From: Gerris lacustris
Taxonomy: Eukaryota; Arthropoda; Insecta; Hemiptera; Gerridae
DNA: 64,000 bases
Assembly: GCA_951217055.1 (NCBI GenBank)
Contig: CATNVA010000018.1
Coordinates: 1,860,001-1,924,000 of the forward strand
Direction of reading: 5' to 3'
Part shown: positions 46,258-57,190 of the stretch, piece by piece
Numbering within the stretch: position 1 is the first letter of the stretch
Layout: every line of letters begins with the position of its first letter
Notes under the pieces: model-generated
Database searches by the model: none
Told to the model about the DNA's origin: nothing
What the model saw: the letters and a program-made list of their open reading frames with translations, nothing else
Made by a program: the position numbers and the translations under genes

Positions 46258-47693
46258 ATATAGGGCCGTCCTAAGATATTTGGCGCCCATGGGCTACTAC
46301 AAATAATGCGCCCCTCTTCTAAAAGCAGAAGAAACTTATATATTTATTTTACTTCGTTTTTATTAGCTTGCATTCTTGTTTGTTTGTTTGTTTGTTTGTT
46401 TGTTTGTTTGTTTGTTTGTTTGTCCGGTACAAATCTGGCAATCGATTTCTAACTAACTTCCCGAATAGCTAGACATTTGAAACTTTTAGCATAGCTCAGA
46501 ACACGATGCCAATGCATTATTTTAATACATTTAGCCATCTTTCAGCAGAATTTAATTAGTTTTCAGCAAATTTTGCTGTGCGGAAAGTTAGTTCGGAAAA
46601 AATCCGCGAGTTATTTTATTTGTTTTGACTTATCCAATATTTACGCAATCTTCATTTTGACGGGTCTCAAATTTGTGATCGACAAACATTGGATGACAGC
46701 AAAACAGGAAATATCGATTATATTATTTATCGATTATATTATTTCAAATATAAATATATCGATGACACGCTTTAGATTTGGTGTTGGGGAGATCCGTTGT
46801 ACAAAGATTTGCCCTTTTATAGGTTTAAGATCAGCTCTCTGGATGGTTGTCATTTATGTGAAGTAAATAAATTCGGAACTATTTTTTATTTTCACTAACA
46901 TTATATATTATATAGCAATAACAATTATATTATCAACACTACATACGATTCAACAGAAAATTTAAAAACGTAGTATATAAAAAGTTCTTTTTATCTTGAA
47001 ATTATTCCTAGTTTTTTTTTTTTGCAAATTGACTAATAATATCAGTCACTCTCTATGGATAAAATATTTAAATAATTTAATTTGCTCTGTCCCAAAGAAG
47101 ACCGAAAATAATTGTTTGTTATTTCCAGTGCTGAAAAAGATCTTTCGGCGCTGCAATCTGTAGATAGATACACCTTCTCTTTTGTACTTCTGCTAGAAGT
47201 CTATCAATAATAGCCTAATATGGATTTATTTATTGACATCAAATTTATCTTCTTCTGATAATTTTCGACTGATGAATTTTCGTCCTACTGTTTTTTTTGT
47301 TTTTTTTGTTTTTTCTTTTGTGTTTCCGTTTGTACTCATCAACTCATCACATCCGGACAATTTAATACCTTCAGATTTGGAGGTTTGATTCAGTATTTCG
47401 TTTGGACTATACAATTGTGGTATTTTTTTGTGAAGTGATATATTTAAGTTTTATCTATGATTTCTAATATTTCGCTCCAAAATGCTACCATAATAGCAGT
47501 TTCCAGTGAGTTGAACTCATTTAACAACCCCTTAGCTTCAACTCTTGAAAATTATCTTCGTATATTTTCTTCAAACCATCTTTAAAATTTTTATAACCAG
47601 AAACCTAATTTAACCCTAATAAAAATTGCCGCCCCCTAAAGGCTTGCGCCCCAGGGCTATAGCCCATTTAGCCCTTTGGTTAGGGTGGCCCTG
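46258..47693 (-). mobile_element. hAT transposon relic with 8-bp target duplication
   Basis: TTCACATA occurs at 46250-46257 and 47694-47701. The ends are inverted (TAGGGCCGTCCTAA...GGGCTAC, against CAGGGCCACCCTAA...GGGCTAT on the other strand). The left end has three extra bases (ATA) before the TAGGGCC. The minus strand retains a hAT dimerisation domain near its 3' end. The interior includes a (TTTG)n tract at 46376-46423. It inserted just at the end of unit U6. Confidence 0.85.
47042..47175 (-). pseudogene. hAT transposase C-terminal dimerisation domain remnant
   Basis: The frame reads STDCSAERSFSALEITNNYF, then RSSLGQSKLNYLNILSIESD and a stop. This matches the hAT dimerisation signature (C..ERSFS.L..IKNYLRS.M...RL..LAILSIE.D). 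The stop follows SIESD, the position where many hAT transposases end. Upstream sequence at 47226-47414 is open but shows no clear catalytic motif. Only the C-terminus survives recognisably. Confidence 0.85.
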
Positions 47694-47701
47694 TTCACAT
47701 A

Positions 47702-48184
47702 TGTAGGAAAATATGATTTCATATACGAGTATAATTGAACGAATTAAACCTGTAACCTGAGGCACCACTGTAATCAATATAGTGAGCGAGAAGGGGGGGG
47801 GGGGCATGTATATAGGGACATCGTGGTCCATACTTTGTTGATAGAATTAAATACATGTAAAAAAAAAAAATTATTGAAGTGCACTCTGTAGAAAGGTCCA
47901 GATTTTTGCCGAAAGGACTAAATGGACTGAATTGAATTAGGGTTTGTACGGCAGACCGGTCCAGGCCGGCCCGCACTTTTACCTTGCAACTAATTCAACA
48001 TTGAATTGAATTAAGTTGCCACTCTTGACTAGCTCGCGTTGGCCTGCAGCGATAAAACAGATATGAAAAAAGAAGGGCTGAGCATTCTTTCTGAGAATTT
48101 CGGACAGCAAGTTTCCAGCTAGACAGGTTGCCCATCATGTGGGTATTGTATACCTATATTATGATTCCATGGTAGTTTATAATT
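47702..48184. other. intergenic stretch, nothing recognised
   Basis: It contains a G-run at 47792-47804 and a repeated TTGAATTGAATTA motif. No gene or element ends were identified. Confidence 0.4.
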
Positions 48185-48192
48185 AATAGTAA

Positions 48193-49685
48193 CAGGGGCG
48201 GATCCAGGGGGGGCGACCGCCCAGGGCCCCGCGCCTTGGAGGGCCCCGCGCCATAGAAAATTAAAATAAAATACTTATACTTTACAGGCAAATTTATAGT
48301 TCATAGTGAAGATTGTCCGCGGGGCCCCGTGCCATGTAGAAAACATGAAATATTAGAATTATAAAATTCAATCGAATTTAGTTTACATGGTAGAGCCTAA
48401 TACCTAATTACCTTTTCGCGGGGCCCCTCACTATAAAAAAAGTCATATAAATAAGTTATAAAATATAGATTAATTTTTTTTATGTTTAAGATAACCCGCG
48501 GGGCCCCGCTCCATATAAAATTAAGTGAATTAACGTCCTAGTGTTTTCTTACCCTCCCCCTTTTCAAAATGATGACGATTTTGCTATTTACTCTGTGGGG
48601 TAAATCTTCATTATGTGCCCCACCTATATCTAAACGTTTAATTTAATTCGGTTTTTTTCAAACTGTTTCTTTTTACATTACAAAAACGATTTCGGTTGTA
48701 GCATCTCGATATATTCAATTTTTTTTTAATTTTAGGGAAAAGTATGGAAGGTTATGGTAAGTTTAGGTTGAGTTTAGTACTTTTTGACCTGACCTAACAA
48801 TAAACTTCAATTACCCAATAAACGTGACATTTCGTGAATTGTTTTTAAAACAAATAAATAAAACACTGAATTTATCGAGATACTAAATAACCTTAATCGT
48901 TTGACAATTTACAGAGATATGTAAAAAAGACAAATCCTGTAAAAAGGAATAGTAAAAGAAACTAAGTATATCGGACAGTACGAAATAATTGGGCCAATTA
49001 GTGCTGTTTTACCAATTGATGACAAAGAGAAACTTCACCTCAGAGATGCATAAAAACGCTGTTTTTAGAGGTCATATTTACAAAATTTTCCGGCGGAGGA
49101 CCCCCGGACCCCCTTAAAATGTGTCTTTGAAAATTAAACTAAAAACTCGGCACTAAACTGGAAAGTTATAAGCTGAGAATATGAATTCTGGGAGTAAATT
49201 TAAAGTGCTCGAGTGTAGATTTCAAATTATAGGGCTGATGACAAATAACACAGCTTAACTTTTTATTTACGAGTACAATAATAATTTAACCGTAAAACCC
49301 AAAATATCATGAAGAAGAATAAATAGTTAAGTATAACAGAGCTTAATTATTTCAATAAAAAATTTTCTTTTCGATTTCGTTTGCAAAGAAAATTATGATT
49401 AGTTGAAAACTATATTATTTGAGGGTGAGGGGTTTATGTTCAAATAATATGTTCGATTAAAATCATGAGCAGAATTGTAATTATTTTAAAAGTTTTGAAT
49501 TATTTTGAGAGCAAAAACGTTTGACTGGCCCTAAATGAAGGGAATTAGCCGTAAAATAGGATCAAGTTATAAGTGGTTTATTATTAAGTTACTTTATTGT
49601 TTTTTATCAGCAATCCCCGCTCTATCCTAGGGGGCCCCGCCATTTTGTCTCACCCTGGGCCCCGCAAGATCTAGATCCGCCACTG
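48193..49685. mobile_element. non-autonomous hAT-type element
   Basis: The termini CAGGGGCGGATCCAG and CTAGATCCGCCACTG are inverted with two mismatches. AATAGTAA flanks both sides exactly (48185-48192 and 49686-49693), an 8-bp target duplication. The left third has four repeats of a CGCGGGGCCCCGC-type palindrome followed by ATAGAAAA-like sequence, spaced 100-120 bp; one more lies near the right end. No transposase motif was found. Confidence 0.9.
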
Positions 49686-50175
49686 AATAGTAACATTACT
49701 TAATTGAAATATTATAATTAAATTTAATTTAATAACAATTTAAGTGTATATAAATCAATGAATTTTGGAATTTTATTTGGATTTAATTTACCTTTATTGA
49801 ATATGAAAAAATACAACATATTAATACATAATAATATTCCATTACATCGAGTTATCTTTTTTGCTGATTTAACAATTTAATACTACATTAGGTTATCTCT
49901 CCACTAGAGAACATGGAGTCCTGAGCTGTGGAGAGAGAGTTTACACAGTTTGTTATGTATATTACATTGTACAACAATAATTATTTTTAAAGAATTAATT
50001 AGTTATTTTACATAATTATATATTTATTTTAGTTTTAATTATATATTTATATTATTATATATTATTTTAGTTTTTATAGTTTTAGTTATTTATAGTAATG
50101 ATAATGACTATATACATTTAGTTTTTACACTTTTATATTTTAGTGTATCTTAATAGCTAAAGTATATTTATAAAT

Positions 50176-52190
50176 CTAGTGTATGTCAGCAACATATTTT
50201 CTTATTTTAGTTTTGAATAGTACCAAGGATTTTATGTTTTTAAGTTCATCAGGTAGTTGATTGAACAGTATTATTGCGCAATAGGTCCAGTGTCTTTGGG
50301 CCATAGAGGTTCTGAGAGCTGGTACTATATAATTTCCTCTGATTTGACCTCTAGTCATAATTGCATGGTCAATTCTTTTTATGTTATGTTTCTCTTCCTT
50401 AAGGTGGGTTATACATTTATAATTATACATCTGTTTAAGAGTCAGTATCGAGAGCTGCTTAAATAGTGGCTTTGAATGTTCTATTCGTTTTTTATTTAAA
50501 ATTATTCTTAAAATTGCTTTTTGCTTTAAAAATATTGTTTCCTTGATAGTGTCACAAGCTGACCCCCAAGTAAGAAGTCCATACTGTATTATGGAGTCAA
50601 CGATGCCATAATACAAAACTCTCAACTGTGAGGTACTTAGATACATTTTTAGTTTCATGAATATAAATGTTAGCGCGCGTAATTTTGTATTTAACTTATT
50701 AATATGAGCCTTCAGCCTTCCAATTTAAACAGTTATCGATAGTGACTCCCAAATATTTAACTGTGGAGACCCACTCAATACGTGGGCACTGGCAGTGTGG
50801 TAATTGGCAATTTTTTTTTATGTACTATTAATTTTGGGATTTGAGGTAATGTTCTTCTATGCAACGAGTAAGTCATTGCACATGTTTTTTTTACACTTAT
50901 AGTTAATTCATTGAATTCAAACCATTGTATTATTCGTTGTAGGTCATTTTGAATAAGTGTTGCCGTTTGTATATATTGTTCAGACTCACATAGTAAAACT
51001 AGATCATCTGCAAATCCTATCAATGAAGAGTGTGTAACTATTTTAAAAATGGAGTTTATATTGCTAATGAACAATAAGGGACCAAGGACAGTGCCTCGTG
51101 GAATCGAATAAGTGGATGTAAAGCTATTTCCTAATGTATTGTTTAGTTTAACTCTGTATAATCTGTTACTTAAATAACTTCGGAACCATCTTAGCATAGT
51201 ACCATATATTCCTATGTCTTTCAATGCTTTAATTAGTTTACTATGTGAAACACTGTCGAAAGCTTTCGTAAGGTCTATGTACACTGCAATAGGTTTTTTG
51301 TTTCTGTCCAAACTTTCTGTTATAAATGTCGATACTTTATTTATAGCGTCTTGAGTATTTAAACCATTTTGAAAACCGAACTGGTTATTGGATAATATTT
51401 TATAAGTCTGTATGAATTTGTTAAGATGCTTCGCTATTTTTTCCAGAATTTTTGCAATGTTTGAAACTAGCGAGATGGGTCTGTAATTTGCAGGTTCATT
51501 AGAGGGTCCATTTTTGTGAATAGGATAAATTACAGCAATTTTTAATATGTCAGGAAAGAGGCCCTGCTCAAAGCTCAATTTAGCGATGTGTAATAATGGC
51601 GTTTTTAGTGAGTTAATATTCTCTTTAATAATGGGAACCGTGATTCCGTCATGTCCCGATGAAGAGCCACCTCTTAGCTGGTTGACAGCCTCTATTACAT
51701 CTTTTTCAGTGATAAAGTCTATCATATTCCATCTCTCATCAATTTTTTTGCCTCCTATTGTCGTTTCATTTGTCTTTTTCGGTAAACAATTTGCCATTTC
51801 TTGCCCTATGGTTGTGAAATATTTACACATAGCATCGGCTCCTTTTATTGGGTCACGTATGGTGTCGATTATTGTACCGTCAATATCCTTAATTTCTTTG
51901 AATACCACTTTCTCTTTTTGTTTTCTGAATGTTAATTGATTAACTTCCTTCCATATTTTTGACATGTCATTTTCACATTTCTCTATTTTCTGGCCGTAGT
52001 AGTCTTTTTTAGTTTTTTTTATCAAGGAATTCAACTTTTGTGTATATTTTTTAAAATAAGTTTGTAATTTTTTATTGTTTACTTGTCTTAAAGCTTTTTT
52101 ACTAAGTTTTTCTTTTTTTCTTATGGAAACCACAAGGCCGTGGGTGATCCATTGTTGTAATTTTGTGAATTTACGCGATGGTGGGTGGAT
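50176..52190 (-). pseudogene. LINE reverse transcriptase and C-terminal region
   Basis: The main open piece, to 50775, has GHDGITVPIIKE, EPANYRPISLVSNIAKILEK, AVYIDLTKAFDSVSHSKLI, IPRGTVLGPLLF and the catalytic box GFADDLVLL. These are standard non-LTR RT motifs of the Jockey/CR1 kind. A short duplication near 50715-50725 shifts the frame. The C-terminal part continues at 50176-50658 (YYGIVDSIIQYGLLTWGS, HWTYCAIILFNQLP). It would copy the element RNA at a nicked target. The catalytic aspartates are intact but the reading frame is not. Confidence 0.9.
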
Positions 52191-52312
52191 TTTTTTTATT
52201 CAGTGGCAACTTGCATATTCTCTGTTAGCTTAGAAACAAAATTGTTTGTTGCGGTATTAATGTCATTTTCGATAGTACAATCAGTCCATTTTTCCAAGGC
52301 AAGTAACTTCTT

Positions 52313-53185
52313 TCAATTCTCATAATTGATTGTTTCATAAGTAGTCGGTTGTTTAAATTTATTATTATTTATTAATTTCTCATTATTTATGTTAATACTA
52401 AAAATAATAGAAAAGTGATGAGTAATACTGGTTTTTAAAACCACTGCTTTAATCTTTTCTATCAGCCTGTCCGTGACAAATAAATGGTCTATGGTTGTTT
52501 TGCTATATTGGGTGACTCTAGTATAATCGTTTATTAGGCTTAAAAGTTTATTTTCAGTCATGATGTCCAAGTAAAATTCTTCGTTTTTTGTTAGTTCGTT
52601 ATGTTGGTTTATATCTATATTGATATCACCTATTATTATAACTTGCGTATGTTTTCTTTCCATTAAGAGATTTCTAAATTCATCTATGAATACTTTTATG
52701 TCGCTATTTGGTGATCTATAAAATGTAAGTAGTTGTATATTGCTGTTTTGTATTGTAACTTCAATACAATTACACTGGGTTAATTCTATTTCTTTCCATA
52801 TTGTGTTATCCATTATTTCTTTCCATATTGTGTTATCCATTATTTCTATCCATATTGTGTTATCCATTATTTCTTTCCTAACCAACATCACAATTCCACT
52901 ATTCTGATTGAAATTATTGGAGGTTTTAATTAAGTTATAGCCGTTAATATTAAATAAATTTACATCAATGTTCTTAATTCTAGCTTCGGTTAGTATTATC
53001 AAATCAAAACTGCTTTTCATTTGTTCTAATTTTAGGGTAAATTCGTCAAAGTTCATATTTAAGCTTCTTATATTCATGTGTATACATTTGATAGTTTTGG
53101 GGTCAATCATGATATCGTCAACTGACTGTGGGACTTTTATCATGTTTGTAAGCGTAATATCTTCTAAAGTGTTAATGTTCTGCAT
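52313..53185 (-). pseudogene. LINE AP-type endonuclease domain
   Basis: 290 codons from an ATG at 53185. Motifs: HMNIRSLNMNFDE, LILTEARIK (catalytic Glu), FYRSPNS, IIIGDINIDI, TIDHLFVTD, and THHFSI where active enzymes have SDHxP/TDHxP. The loss of the usual Asp before the last His suggests an inactive enzyme. A 27-bp unit is repeated three times in frame (52789-52870), adding EIMDNTIWK copies within the domain. It ends at a TGA after INYEN, beyond which the linker to RT continues in the same frame. Confidence 0.88.
52789..52870. repeat. in-frame 27-bp triplication in the endonuclease
   Basis: TATTTCTTTCCATATTGTG plus TTATCCAT is repeated three times in direct order with one T/A variant (TCTATCC). 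It preserves the frame. Confidence 0.95.
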
Positions 53186-53708
53186 TTAGATTTGTGTAAT
53201 TTTTTATGGCGTCCTCGCTGACAGTTTGTATCTTACTAACTAATAAACTAATGAGGTCCGGTTGACCTATTGTCAAGTATCTGAAGCTGTGTGTGTGTCT
53301 GCTTAGGGCGACTATGACATGTGGAATGCTATTATAAATATTTAAAGATTTTGTGTTGGTTCTTACTAGTACTACCCTTTTCGAAGTGAGTCCCTGCGCC
53401 TCATGCACTGTATGTATTCTTATTGGTTATTTGCATTTATTTTCTAAACATTCACATAACATTTTCTTTTCACTCTGTGTAAACGTTAATAATAGTGTAT
53501 CCGAAACAAGTTCCGTCCGATATGGTTTGCTTAATCGATCGTACCTTATGACTTGTCGTCTTAATTTCATTGTAATAAGCAGAAAGAAGGTAGCACACGT
53601 CCTGCGGGCATCTTTTTGAAGTCGAGAGGGTCTGGTTGGGGTAGCACAGTCGAGTGATACTTAACCAAGTTGAGGGGAGAGAAGTTCTTTCGATGTAAGG
53701 TATGTAAT
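53172..53708 (-). pseudogene. superfamily-1 RNA-virus-type helicase fragment, LINE-associated
   Basis: Reading upstream to downstream on the minus strand: YIPYIERTSLP near 53700, then CPQDVCYLLSAYYNEIKTTS (53560-53625). Next TFTQSEKKML (about 53470), VHEAQGLT (about 53395), SIPHVIVALSRHT (about 53310) and FRYLTIG. This order and spacing match the C-terminal half of alphavirus-like (kitrinovirus) SF1 helicases, with motifs IV, V and VI. Lesions are a frameshift between about 53490 and 53525 and an in-frame TAA at 53427-53429. The N-terminal Walker A/B half is missing. The last codons overlap the ATG of the endonuclease frame by 14 bases. It could be part of the LINE (ORF1) or an endogenous viral fragment that happens to abut it; overlap and co-orientation favour the first. 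Confidence 0.8.
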
Positions 53709-54118
53709 TAATTCATAAATTCAATACATTGAATTAATTCAATACATTGAATTAATTCAATACATAAATAATTCATAGGTAACTTGAAAACAATTCAAAC
53801 TTAAAATAACTCAATAATGTATTTGATTGAAACCTCCTTTAAGTTTAATTAAACTTATATTTGATTTAGGACTCAAGTGAAATATTAATCACCTTGGAAA
53901 CGTTGCAGCTTATAATTAATTATATCTTGCAAGACTTGCTATTGTATATAGTTCAGATTAGGGTTAAATTGTGCACTTGAGGCAAAAGTGCGATTTAAAA
54001 ATGTGCTTATAGGTTTTGGTACTATTACCAAAATTCATTATCTCTTTCTATTATCTATTCTATGATATCTTGCTAGTTAACTTGACGGGATAGCTCTTGG
54101 ACAGGATTAAATATATGG

Positions 54119-54304
54119 GACACATAATGGTTTAGTGGGAACCCTATATAGAGTTCTCTTTACCTGTGTTATGGTCTCTCTAACCCTACTAGAAGTTATC
54201 CCTGATTCTGGTTATAGTTGCAAGAGGTGCATCAAGTTATCTCAGTGTAACGAGCTTCTCAATATTATGCTTGTGTCAACTCTTCACATATTGAATATAG
54301 TTTA

Positions 54305-54335
<31 letters not shown>
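54119..54335. other. left part of the foldback-like element's centre
   Basis: No motif recognised before the T-run at 54311-54335, which belongs to the adjoining SINE copy. Confidence 0.4.
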
Positions 54336-54341
<6 letters not shown>

Positions 54342-54430
54342 AATTATAATTACTATTTTTACAAGGGGAGACAGACAGAGAAAAATAGACTTCAGCGCCG
54401 GGATTCGAACCAAGAGAGGTCGATATAGAG
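54336..54430 (-). mobile_element. tRNA-derived SINE, family A (copy with poly-A)
   Basis: The minus strand has a head with GGTTCGAATCCCGGCGCTGA and the body TCTATTTTTCTCTGTCTGTC. Its AT-rich tail AATTATAATTTGATTT is followed by an A-run (54311-54335 on the other strand). Its B-box is better preserved than in the other copies. Confidence 0.72.
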
Positions 54431-54937
54431 CTGGTTAGAGGATATATTAGTTTCCTCTAACCAGCTCTATATTAATATCTAATATCTCTATATTAGGACG
54501 GCAATTAATATGATTGGGGAAGTATAAGATTATTCAGGAGGCGTTTGAACAGTACATCAACTAACATACTGTACGAGTATACTGAGGTAACGAGCACTTA
54601 CCTCATGTATTGTTCTCTCAAGTACAGGGGAGATGTCTACACTACAAGCTCTATTATCATAATGACAACCAGATAATCGACTTGATTATACTTCTGTTAA
54701 AGATATTTGTTGCATTTACTATTAGAATGCTTGTCACAAGAAAGCCATATTATAGTTATTAGTTGGTACAAGTGGGTAACCTCCTGGCAGCTGCACACTG
54801 ATTGTAACAACTGCACTTTAATCCAATCACGCGACTAACAACCAGCTCGAGGGCCGTCTCCCGGGAAAATTCTCAACAATTAGTCTCTGAAAACACTGTT
54901 TTAAGCAAAGGTTTGATGAAATTTTAGCATCCTTTTT

Positions 54938-55545
54938 ACTTTCTCATATAAAGAGAAAGTATTGTGATGGCGCGAAAATTCGATTTTGAGATTTTGATGG
55001 ATTTACACGTTTTGAGGTCCCCTGAGTCCAAAAAAGTGGTTTTTAAAAAATGTCTGTCCGTCGTCTGTCGTCTGTCGTCTGTCGTCTGTCGTCTGTCGTC
55101 TGTGCAGACGCCTGGAGCCTAAACTACTGGGCCGATTTTGACGAAATTTGGCATACATGTTCAGAAAAATCATACCCCGAGGCGAAATCGAGAAATGAAT
55201 TTTAGCTCTAAATTTGGGGGCGCTACCCCCCAAAAACTCTGAAAAAACGTGTAAAAAAAATATTTCTCGAAAACGGTTCCGACGATTTTGATTAAAAAAT
55301 TCTAAAATGTAGTCCATTTAAATCCGAATCTAACGATATAAGCCGTTTTCCCGGGAAAAATCTAGTTCTTGAGAAAATAGCTTAAAACGCGGACGGAGAG
55401 AGCCCGGGTTCGATTCCCCGCGCAGGGGAAGTTATTTTTATGATAAATATTCATGAAATGTTCAATATTAATTAAATGTACATACGAAAATTAATAAATG
55501 GAGGTAAACTGAGCGAAGAAATTATAAACTTGTATATGAGAAAGT
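54938..55545. mobile_element. hairpin-ended non-coding element with 12-bp inverted ends
   Basis: It begins ACTTTCTCATATAAAGAGAAAGT, itself a hairpin, and ends ATATGAGAAAGT, the inverse of its first 12 bases. Inside are TCTGTCGTCTGTCGTCTGTC repeats, a reverse-oriented CCGATTTTGACGAAATTTGG core and a B-box-like GGGTTCGATTCCCC near 55407. A short inverted terminus plus a terminal hairpin is the layout of Helentron-derived elements; this is inference. Confidence 0.62.
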
Positions 55546-56202
55546 TTGTCTGAGTTGTCTCGGACCGATTTTTTCTTTATTATAAGGCTTAGCTCAAAAA
55601 TAAAACTAATGCAAGCGCTCCATTCCCTCCCCCCACCCATATATTTAATCCTGTCCAAGAGCTATCCCGTCAAGCTAACTAGCAAGATATCATAGAATAG
55701 ATAATAGAAAGAGATAATGAATTTTGGTAATAGTACCAAAACCTATAAGCACATTTTTAAATCGCACTTTTGCCTCAAGTGCACAATTTAACCCTAATCT
55801 GAACTATATACAATAGCAAGTCTTGCAAGATATAATTAATTATAAGCTGCAACGTTTCCAAGGTGATTAATATTTCACTTGAGTCCTAAATCAAATATAA
55901 GTTTATGATAGCAGAGTAAAAGGCAGCAGTAGAGGGTTCTACTTGAATTCTCTATATTTATTTAATTACAATAACTTGGAATATTTTTTAGTTGACTCTA
56001 AAACATTATTTTAAGAAGAAACAAGAAACAAGAATGAATTATTAAAAATAATATATGACATTAAGTCATTTGTCAGATTGCCAGGTGGAATCCAACAGTT
56101 TAATTAAACTTAAAGGAGGTTTCAATCAAATACATTATTGAGTTATTTTAAGTTTGAATTGTTTTCAAGTTACCTATGAATTATTTATGTATTGAAAATT
56201 AA

Positions 56203-57190
56203 AATATAAACATTCCGTAGTATGAATACTACCAAAAACTTAAAAATTATTGAATGTATTTTTAAAAAAAAAAAAAATGAAATTAGTTTATATTTTTATT
56301 ATAATACATTTCAAATATATGTTCATTATTTAAATAACACTTAACACTTAAGATGATATAAAATGTCGAAACTCTTTGTTAATATTGAATATATAATCGT
56401 GGTGACATTATTGTTGTGTTACTTTCTATTAACTTTACAAGTCATAATTATGAAGTGTTACCACAAAATCTCAGTCAAAACAACCAATAATACTTTTAGG
56501 CCTGAAGATAATAAGACAATAAGTAAGTGAGGAATTTATTTATTTAAACTTATTACAAAACAAATTATATACATCTTTCAATGGTATTATACAAATACTT
56601 AAATATAATACAAAAGAGACAGTTTTTTTTTACAGCACAAAAAGTAGGTCTAACACAAATACAGGTAAAGTTTTTAATTATAAATGCAAGTTAATATTAT
56701 TAAAGAAAGACAATTTTTTGCTTATGTGACACCATTTATGTTTAAAAATCAAAGTCTCCTACAAGGAAAACCTTGAAACAGGAAGCTCGGAAGATGACTA
56801 GGTATGGGACAAGTATAGAAGAAATTAAATCACAAATTAAAAATATTGCTTGTTATCATTATCAAATGTAATTAACTTCACTGATAGAGATTAGAAGAAA
56901 CCAGATAAAGTTAAAATGAAGTTCCCGGTTGAATCATATTTCACTGGCCTGACCTGAAAAGTTGTCAATTTAGCTCTAATTATCATCAGATGCCTAGTCA
57001 GCTGATCTACCATGGCCAATCCACCATACCCATGGCATCGCCACTACATAGTCTATAATTTCGGTCCCATGTTTGGTCCTATGAACTTTTGTTATTCAAG
57101 ATTCGTTCGTTGGAACGTTTTCCTACTACAACTCCAATAAGTCATTTCTGTGTTTAAACCTAATTCTTTAACGATTCGGCTGTCCACTTT
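56203..57190. other. AT-rich stretch, only short repeats seen
   Basis: The hairpin TCCGTAGTATGAATACTACC at about 56214 recurs at about 33919 and 41697. The rest shows no gene or recognisable element. A TTTTTTTTT at 56627 may mark the end of a retroposed piece. Confidence 0.4.

Larger units (their letters stand above)
49750..53708 (-). mobile_element. LINE with a viral-type helicase frame upstream of endonuclease-RT
   Basis: The 3' UTR-like AT-rich region is at 49750-50170, RT and C-terminus at 50176-52190, the endonuclease at 52313-53185, and a helicase-like frame at 53172-53708. All lie on the minus strand in 5'-3' order helicase, EN, RT. The helicase frame ends inside the start of the EN frame. 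The left (upstream) limit is where AATTAATTC repeats and the inverted-repeat element begin. Several stops and frameshifts make it inactive. Confidence 0.8.
53756..56196. mobile_element. foldback-like element with ~360-bp inverted arms
   Basis: The left arm 53756-54118 and right arm 55640-56196 are near-exact inverse copies. Examples are ATTAATCACCTTGGAAACG and its complement, and CTTGACGGGATAGCTCTTGG and its complement. The right arm is interrupted by about 190 bp at 55905-56095. AATTAA flanks both ends (53750-53755 and 56197-56202), possibly a 6-bp duplication, but the left side is a TTGAATTAATTCAATAC-type minisatellite so this is weak. The 1.5-kb centre holds a SINE and another repeat element. 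No transposase was seen. Confidence 0.78.

Noticed and set aside
53353..53619. 88-codon plus-strand frame over the helicase region
   Set aside because: Antisense to clear helicase motifs; no domain of its own.
55390..55435. tRNA gene suggested by GGGTTCGATTCCCC
   Set aside because: Only the T-arm-like B-box is present; no acceptor, D or anticodon arms pair around it.
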